DNA from: Bradyrhizobium sp. CIAT3101
GTDB lineage: Bacteria > Pseudomonadota > Alphaproteobacteria > Rhizobiales > Xanthobacteraceae
Assembly (NCBI RefSeq): GCF_029714945.1
Contig: NZ_CP121634.1
Coordinates: 8,763,001-8,827,000 of the forward strand
Reading direction: 5' to 3'
DNA length: 64,000 bases
Both the position numbers and the translations under genes were made by a program. This document shows, piece by piece, positions 58,113-64,000 of the stretch. Within the stretch, counting starts at the first letter, position 1, and each line of letters begins with the position of its first letter. The notes under the pieces are model-generated. The model worked only from the letters and a program-made list of their open reading frames with translations. It ran no database searches and was not told the origin of the DNA.

Positions 58113-58176
58113 TCCTTTTGAGTCGTCGCCTTTTTGAACTGCGGCCTCGTTCAACTGTCGCCCTTTTGAGTGAATG
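58098..58176 (+). repeat. Decayed tandem repeats of the PFEL-coding end
   Basis: After the codons for PFEL and stop, units like ccttttgagtcgtcg recur with a period of about 15-16 bases (58098, 58114, 58129, 58145, 58161), with drifting sequence. The 3' end of the small gene seems to have been duplicated in tandem and then diverged. Confidence 0.5.
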
Positions 58177-58236
58177 CCCTGGGCAAGCACGCACCTCTTC
58201 CCTTTAACCTGAAAGTTATTTCAACGGAGTTCTGGT

Positions 58237-59148
58237 ATGGCGAAACCGCCCGCAGCCAATCAAGGCAAATTTCCTACGATCGCTTTCGTCAATCTGGCGA
58301 CGGTCCCTCTCGGAATCGACTTGCGTCGGCTGGTCTCGGCGCTGGACAAGCAATTGCAGCGCGACTTCGTCCCGATTTGGGGATACCCCGCCACGCTTTA
58401 TGTCACCGACAAACCCAAACCGAATGAGTGGCAAATCGTGTTTCTGGATGATTCCGATGCTGCGGACGCGATGGGTTATCACAACCTGACTAAGGACGGG
58501 CAGCCGGTCTCGAAAGTATTCGTCAAGACCACGATTGCCGCCAAGCAGAAGGTCAGCGTCACGGCATCCCACGAGCTACTTGAAATGCTGATCGATCCAG
58601 GCGCCCAGATGTGGGCACAGGCCAGCAATGGCCGGTTCTACGCCTATGAGGTCTGCGACGCTGTCGAAGAAGAAGAATATGTGATCGACGGCGTGGCGGT
58701 AAGCGATTTCGTCTACCCGTCCTTTTTCGAATCCTGGCACGAGCCGATGTCGACCCGGTTCGACCATCTGCAAAAGGTTTCCAGGCCATTCCAGACACTG
58801 CAGAACGGCTACCAGGTGGTGAGTAATGGCGCTGTTGCCCGGGAAGTCTTCAGCTCCGGCCCCAAGGAGATCAATTTTCAAGAGGTCGAAGTTCGAACAT
58901 TACACCGCAGCGAGTATCGCAAGGAGATGATGCCAGGGGGTACTCCCAGCACGCCGGGTGGCGCAGCCGGTTCGAACGCCGCCACGGCTCATGCTGCGTT
59001 GCTAGAACATGCCGGGCAGTTTTTGACGACGCTGGCCGCCATGCGCGATCCACTCCCGGGTGGCAGAGATCCCTTTGATCTGATGGCGCGACGGAAGCCG
59101 GGCGGCGTTCGCGATCCGCTGCCGGGTGGCGATCCGTTTGAATTGTAG
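58237..59148 (+). CDS. Putative zinc metallopeptidase with repeated DPLPGG motif
   Basis: A 303-residue protein from ATG 58237. A candidate metal site is ASHELLEMLIDP (H112, E113, E116), followed about 25 residues later by YAYEVCDAVEEEEYVIDG and FVYPSFF. The HExxE...DP with a downstream ExxD pattern recurs in a family I recall from phage and soil-bacterial genomes but cannot name; the second His of a classic HExxH is absent. No signal peptide is visible. The last ~40 residues contain RDPLPGGRDPFDLMARR and end VRDPLPGGDPFEL, matching the end of the small Lys-rich protein encoded 124 bp upstream. The repeated motif may be a recognition, sorting or cleavage site. Confidence 0.6.
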   Translation: MAKPPAANQGKFPTIAFVNLATVPLGIDLRRLVSALDKQLQRDFVPIWGYPATLYVTDKPKPNEWQIVFLDDSDAADAMGYHNLTKDGQPVSKVFVKTTIAAKQKVSVTASHELLEMLIDPGAQMWAQASNGRFYAYEVCDAVEEEEYVIDGVAVSDFVYPSFFESWHEPMSTRFDHLQKVSRPFQTLQNGYQVVSNGAVAREVFSSGPKEINFQEVEVRTLHRSEYRKEMMPGGTPSTPGGAAGSNAATAHAALLEHAGQFLTTLAAMRDPLPGGRDPFDLMARRKPGGVRDPLPGGDPFEL

Positions 59149-59497
59149 AACGCTTTGGGGAAACGCTTCGACTTTTGAATTGCATTTCTATCTGAGGAGA
59201 TTGTGTCTCAGCTAACCTCCTCGATCGGAAACGCCATGACTTTAAATTCAACTCCCAATGGTATGCCCAGCGGGGCAAGGACCCGATGCTGTTCGCATTC
59301 GGGATTCATGGTCAATCTTTTCGTGGATTATCATCGCAAAGTAGTAGTGGCCAAAATGTCGTCTCAGAACGAACCACTCGACTTCGGGAAAATTTCGCTA
59401 ACGATGAAGATCTTTGACACTCTACGCCATAAGCGCAACGAACGTGGTCGAGTTCTTCGGAAAGCGCAGAAAAATCAACGACGGCGGCCATTATCCC
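59149..59497. other. Island right margin without a gene
   Basis: No integrase or other gene is recognisable before attR. Confidence 0.45.
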
Positions 59498-59544
59498 GCC
59501 GCTCATAACGGTCTGGTTGCAGGTTCGAGTCCTGCCGGGCCCAC
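59498..59544 (+). other. attR: 47-bp copy of the tRNA 3' half
   Basis: Identical to 13,505-13,551. Upstream of it the tRNA 5' half is replaced by unrelated island sequence; downstream the CCA is lost (CACGAAG), so it is only a scar. It marks the right end of the 46-kb island. Confidence 0.9.
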
Positions 59545-59716
59545 GAAGAATATTAGTGACCTTCGTCTTCGTTGCCCGCACCGCGACGACCGCGCCAGAT
59601 ACGTCCACTTTTCGTTCGTGCGCAAGTTCGAAGACTACGGCAAACTCGCATGGTGGTGAGAGCATACGACAGTGCATCCGCCGCCGTTCGGTTTTCCCGC
59701 CGACGGAGAAGAGCCT

Positions 59717-60833
59717 ATGAACATAGAAGAGCATAGTCGGCACCCCGACATATCGATCGATCGGCACATAAAGTCTTGTATTTTTGGGTTGGGACGAGCA
59801 CTCGTAGGCGGGCACGCGGTCTATCTGGATGTGCGCTATTGGCTGCTTCTGAGAAATGCCTTGCTTGCCAGTGACGGCGCTAGCCCTGGTGGGCAGCTCC
59901 TCGCGTTACTTCGGAACGCCGTGAAGAGCGGGAAAGTCTTTTGCCCTATCAGCGAAGCCGTTTTCCTGGAGCTATTGAAACAGTCCGATCCATCCTCGCG
60001 CTTGCGAACGGCTGGATTGATTGATGAACTGAGCCTTGGCGTCTCGTTGCTCAGCCAGCGTGAACGGGTGGCAACCGAGCTGGCGCACTTCTTCTATTCG
60101 ACGACCCGGAATGCCGAAGACCTTCATCCACTGAGATATCTCGTATGGACGAAGCTGCCCTATGTGCTCGGCCTCTTGCATCCAACCGAAACGGCGTTCG
60201 ATGGCGCGACGGAGCTTGCCGTTCAAAAGGCGTTTTTCGACAAGATGTGGACGATCGACCTTGCGAAGATGGTCGATATGCTGGGGACTACTCCACTGCC
60301 GTTCGAGTCACGGCTCGGTGACATTGCGGACAAGCTCAACGCCGGGAATATTGAACATGCAGCCGAACTCAAAAGCTTCCAGCAGGGCTTTGACCAATGA
60401 GCTTGGCGGCGTGGCCGATCTCTGCGCCGATACGGCAGCCGACATCATGATGGAGATGGCGGTGAAGCAAGGTTATGCCGCGCCATCTTCCAATAGTGAT
60501 GAATGGAAGCGCGCACGGCAAATGTGCGCAAACGTACTGTTTCACGGACTGCAAGCGAAATCCGGCCTGCGTCATAACCTTCCTACACTGTACATCGAGG
60601 CGTGCCTCCACCCTACCATCCGATGGGACAAGAGACGTCGCCTCGTCGGAAACGATATTTGTGATTTCAACCATGCGAGCGCCGCCATCGCATATTGTCA
60701 GGCCTTTTTCACGGAAGGCCCATTGAAGGCGCTGCTCGAACTGAAGCATCACGGGCTTGCAAGCGATTTCAGGTGTAGGGTGGCATCGGAAATGTCGGAA
60801 GCGCTCGCGGTACTTGATGATCTGGCGCGATGA
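59717..60833 (+). pseudogene. PIN-like domain protein, one-base frameshift
   Basis: ATG 59717 has GGAGAAGAG upstream and reads MNIEEHSRHPD, then YLDVRYWLLLRNALL, where a PIN nuclease places its first Asp, and PISEAVFLELL. Near 60,398 an extra C in gaccaatgag stops the frame at FQQGFDQ. Restoring it gives FQQGFDNELGGVADLCADT and continues through NDICDFNHASAAIAYCQAFF to 60833. The DF-HA...YC-FFTE ending is typical of PIN-like defence proteins that cut RNA. About 372 residues if repaired. The lesion is in a CC run, so check for sequencing error. Confidence 0.6.
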
Positions 60834-60949
60834 GGCGCGATATGAAGGGCTCTGGGCGAGCGACTTATCTTTCCATTCTCGGTTGACGTGCTTGGCCGGC
60901 TTGGCGACAATCCTCAACTCCTTTGGCGGCCCCGGTGGGAAGGTCAAAT

Positions 60950-63278
60950 ATGGCAATTGCCGGCATGAGCGAAGAGGAGCGCCTGCGCAGCGAAGAGAGA
61001 AGCCGCGCGGACATGGAAAGGCTTTCGAGAGAGCTCCAGTCCTTGATTCTGAGTCTGCCGCCCCGCGAACTGCTGGACTACATCTGGAGCACCACGACGG
61101 TGGCTGGGATGTTCGCCGATGGCAATGGTCGCGCGAGCCACCGCGCCGAGATGAACACGGTTCAATTTGTGCTGGAATATGTGCACGCGGTCCTGGCGAG
61201 TTTTGCTCCCGGCGGCGAAGGCGCATTCAAGGAAGAAACCGTCGCGAAGATTTTCAAGGTCGCGGAAGAGCTTCGTACCACGGCAATGCTCTTTTGCCTC
61301 TTCAGAGCCGTCGGTGCTGACGGCGGCATGTTTGGTGAGCGGACGGGCCTGATTCTGCAATCCGTGCTGTCGAACTGGGTCCTTATGCGCGGAAACCGCT
61401 ATGGCGGGTTGGAAGGAGAATTCTACGGGTTCGTTCTTGAACCGCATGATCAGATCCTGCGGGAAACTTACGGCATCGGGGCCGCGGAAGTCGCTGCCGG
61501 AATTCAGGCGGCGGTGAACTCGCGGGCAGGAGGACACGCTGATGCGGTTGATCGCATGGAAGTCCTGATGGAGGCCGCCGCCAAAGCCGAGGTGGAACAG
61601 GGGCTGACGCAGAAGCAGGTCCTCGATCAATGGCAGAGCGATCAGCCGGAAAAACTGGAGGCGGCAAAAGACGTCTATATGGATTTGTTCAGGGGCGGTA
61701 ATTGCAATCTCAGCAGGCATACCGACTTGCCGGCTTCATTGCTGGAGGACCTTGCCTTCGAGCGCGGCGCCCATCACGACCTTTTCGCCCCGGGCCCGCT
61801 GTCGGGCACTCCGTTTCGTACCTTGCCGGCGCGGATGAAGCCGCTCATCAAGCTCGACGGTGACTTTTTCGCGGCCGATCAGGCGTTCGTTCGCGATTCC
61901 GCCTATCGCGCCTTGCTCTGGAATCTCTTGCAGCGCAGACCGGAGTACAAGAAGGCATTTGAAACGCGGCAGAAGGATATGGGCGAGACGGCGTTTCAGA
62001 GCGTGCTGGCAAAGCAACTGGACAGCGCGGCGGTACATCGCTAGGTTTGGTACCCCTACCCTGACAAGGGCCATTGGGTTGAGAACGACCTGCTTGTCCG
62101 GATCGATGATGCGTTGTTGCTGGTCGAAGCCAAAGCCGGGGCAGCTGCGACCGTTGCGTCACCTGCAACGGACTTTGATCGTCATGGTCGTTCAATACAC
62201 GACCTTATCGTGAAGGCTCACGATCAATGCCGCCGCTTCTTGCAGTATCTCGCGTCAGCAGACGAGGTCCCCATCTATAGGCGCGAAGCCGGCCGGTATA
62301 CGGAAGTAGAGCGCATCCGCCTAACGGATTTTCGCCTCGTGCTTCCTATTGGTTTGACTGTCGAATCATTTTCTCCCTACGCATCGCTTGCAAAACTTTT
62401 CCCTGACGCCGGGCCAATCCTGGGACATCACCCGTTCCTTTCGCTCTCCATCGACGATCTGTTTGTTCTGCGACGCTTCCTTCCGAGTGCAGGCGAGCTG
62501 TTGCACTATCTGGAAGTTCGGCAGGCTGTGGCCGGAATTCCACAGGCGATCCTGTTTGATGAAATGGATCATCTCGGAGCGTATCTGACCAAGAACCGGT
62601 TTGATTGGACGTTGCGCGCGCAACTCAACGACAACACGGAACTGATCTGCTGGGACGGGCAGAGCGAGCCCGTCGACAATTATTTTGCCGATGGCGAATT
62701 TGCCGAGAAACCGCCGCCTGTGCAGGCGGTATCCCGAAGAGGCAAAACGGCTTCTCGATGCGCTGGAAGCAACGAAGGAAAGAGGATGGCTTTCGATCGC
62801 AAGTCATATTCGCAATTTCGGCCAGGAATCGCGCAACAGTTTCTCGGACATGCTTGCGCAGGTGCGCACCAGCCTGCCGCAACATGCAAGCCGCTATTTT
62901 CAGATCGGTGACGATCCGCCGCTTTTCGTGTGGCTGCAACGCACAGGATATCTGCCGGACATGAAGATGCTTCGCGCGAAAGCGCAAGCCGGCGCGATAA
63001 TGGCAGGGCAGTCGCACACGTTTACGGTGCTTGCCTACATAACACCCGACGGGACCTATTCGCGCGTCATTCCTGTTGCCGTCGATGTCCCCGCGAAAGG
63101 AACACCGGAGTATGGTGAGCTTCAAGGTGACGTAGCGCGGATGAATGCGCGGAAATACGCGATCCTCTCAGAGGCAGTCGAAAGGGAGCGCGAGCTCGCG
63201 GGCGTACGCATGCCCGGCGCTAATGACCCCTGCTGGTGTGGAAGCGGCAAGAAATACAGGAACTGTCATGGGCCCTGA
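60950..63278 (+). pseudogene. Nuclease-fold/SEC-C protein with in-frame TAG and frameshift
   Basis: ATG 60950 (MAIAGMSEEERLRSEE) opens a ~365-codon helical region ending AAVHR at an in-frame TAG (62042-62044). The same frame continues beyond the stop as VWYPYPDKGHWVENDLLVRI, then DDALLLVEAKAG, a D-x-ExK restriction-like nuclease core, and on to PPPVQA near 62,730. There a one-base shift moves it into the frame reading YPEEAKRLLDALEATKERGW and ending in a SEC-C zinc motif (DPCWCGSGKKYRNCHGP) at 63278. Repaired, the protein would be ~776 residues. The two independent lesions argue for a dead gene rather than an error. Confidence 0.7.
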
Positions 63279-63342
63279 CAGCGTACCGGAGCCGTCAACC
63301 TTCACCAGACGCGCTCCGCCCATCTTCGTGCTCACGCAAACG

Positions 63343-64000
63343 TTAGGCACCGTTCAGGATACGTCGGCAGTCTTTTGCTCGCTCGACCAGCTTGTCGGCC
63401 AGACGCTTGATGATGGCATTGTCGAGCCCTTCGGCCTGCGCGGCAGCACATATGTCGGTTACGTGGTCAGGGAGCCGCTCGGCCATGGAATTGAGGCCGG
63501 CAACAACCTTGCCGGCGTCGAAGCGGGTTTCACGAGCGAACTTCTGCCAGTCACGTAGACTGACCTGGCTCATCCTGTATTCGCCGCCGATCTTCATCGC
63601 GAGCTTCATTTTCTGGAGCTCGACATCGTCATAGGGCAAAATGCTGGCGACGTCGTAGAGCGGTGCGAGCCGCACCGTAGGGCCGCTGGCGAGCAACAGC
63701 GAATAATTCTTGGCATGCGCATCGGTGCCCCCGATGAGCCAATTGAAGCCAAGGGCATCGATGAATGTGTCGATGTCATCCACACTATTTGTGGAATGGG
63801 TACGAAGGAGTTCGATGATATCTGTGGGGGATGGACCACCCTCATTTTGATATTTCTCGGTTGGCATGATGCCGCGAGCCTGGCACATGTCTTCCTGATG
63901 GACGCGAACAACGGCATTGCCGCTAAGCTGCCGGTCATAGCGTGCGACGACGATTGCGATTTCATCTCCAAAGCGCATAACCTTGGTTTCAGCAACGGGC
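63343..64000 (-). CDS. hipA: HipA-family kinase, C-terminal part (runs off window)
   Basis: At least 219 residues of a HipA-type Ser/Thr kinase, open to the window edge on its 5' side (a start at 63978 is internal). Visible elements are VVRVHQEDMCQARG with the following KYQNEGG, the catalytic-loop-like GGTDAHAKNYSLLL and the metal-binding LAPLYDVAS. HipA kinases phosphorylate aminoacyl-tRNA synthetases and cause dormancy, held in check by a HipB repressor expected upstream, outside the window. The C-terminus looks complete. Confidence 0.85.
   Translation of the reverse strand, partial: PVAETKVMRFGDEIAIVVARYDRQLSGNAVVRVHQEDMCQARGIMPTEKYQNEGGPSPTDIIELLRTHSTNSVDDIDTFIDALGFNWLIGGTDAHAKNYSLLLASGPTVRLAPLYDVASILPYDDVELQKMKLAMKIGGEYRMSQVSLRDWQKFARETRFDAGKVVAGLNSMAERLPDHVTDICAAAQAEGLDNAIIKRLADKLVERAKDCRRILNGA

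Larger units (their letters stand above)
13505..59544. mobile_element. tRNA-integrated genomic (defence) island, about 46 kb
   Basis: The island is bounded by the 47-bp tRNA repeat. Its content is accessory: DISARM, CBASS, nuclease-helicase pairs, an Mrr-STAND protein, a toxin-antitoxin-like pair, copper proteins and many gene fragments. I find no integrase, excisionase or conjugation genes, so it is probably immobile now or depends on help in trans. A second partial tRNA (tRNA-Lys, 56,119) inside it suggests that it was built by more than one insertion. Confidence 0.85.

Noticed and set aside
59498..59544. Second tRNA gene at the right island end
   Set aside because: Only the 3' half is present; the D arm, the 5' acceptor strand and the CCA are missing.

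Overview
The window looks like a chromosomal segment of a Bradyrhizobium-type alphaproteobacterium. The evidence is GC-rich coding DNA, a CIRCE-controlled groESL pair, a long RpoN with the canonical RpoN box, a palindromic intergenic repeat of a kind I recall from Bradyrhizobium genomes, and many decaying genes, as is usual in symbiosis-island or accessory DNA.

Layout. (1) 1-13.5 kb: a single-domain response regulator, a dead cytochrome P450, groES-groEL, rpoN, then several kb of mostly decayed DNA (a three-frame exported-protein relic, a frameshifted small exported protein, a frameshifted acyltransferase-like gene) and a possible structured RNA near 9.6 kb. (2) 13,478-13,553: an intact tRNA with anticodon CAT. 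The last 47 bases of its body (13,505-13,551) recur exactly at 59,498-59,544, so the ~46 kb between them reads as one integrated genomic island. I see no integrase gene in it. (3) Inside the island, in order: a five-gene DISARM-type operon (adenine methylase, DrmE-like protein, DrmA, DrmB, DrmC); a two-gene CBASS-like unit (CD-NTase plus SLATT membrane effector); small and broken genes (XRE regulator, cold-shock protein, ribA fragment); a tandem alpha/beta-hydrolase with C-terminal membrane helices; a translationally coupled triad of M3 peptidase fused to an extra C-terminal domain, CHAT caspase-like protease, and serine hydrolase; a copper-protein pair; an HNH-type protein; a malate synthase fragment; a wHTH-nucleotidyltransferase with a HEPN-like partner (partner frameshifted); an AddB/AddA-like nuclease-helicase pair; a Gabija-like OLD nuclease-UvrD helicase pair; an Mrr-STAND NTPase; a second, partial tRNA-Lys att-like scar; and a lipoprotein / Lys-rich peptide / putative metallopeptidase cluster whose last two proteins end in the same 11-residue sequence. 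(4) 59.5-64 kb: a frameshifted PIN-like gene, a nuclease/SEC-C protein broken by an in-frame stop and a frameshift, and the C-terminal part of a HipA-family kinase running off the window.

How it fits together: the island is a defence island. Recognisable systems are DISARM (with an unusual gene mix), CBASS, a Gabija-like pair, an Mrr-STAND protein and a nucleotidyltransferase/HEPN pair. The best candidates for something undescribed are the M3-CHAT-hydrolase triad (32.86-37.66 kb), possibly linked by a shared upstream repeat to the tandem hydrolase at 30.3 kb, and the lipoprotein/peptide/metallopeptidase cluster with the shared C-terminal motif (56.85-59.15 kb). Many genes carry single-base frameshifts; a few lie in short homopolymers and could be assembly errors, but others (lost P450 cysteine, in-frame stop, truncated ribA and glcB) are real decay.
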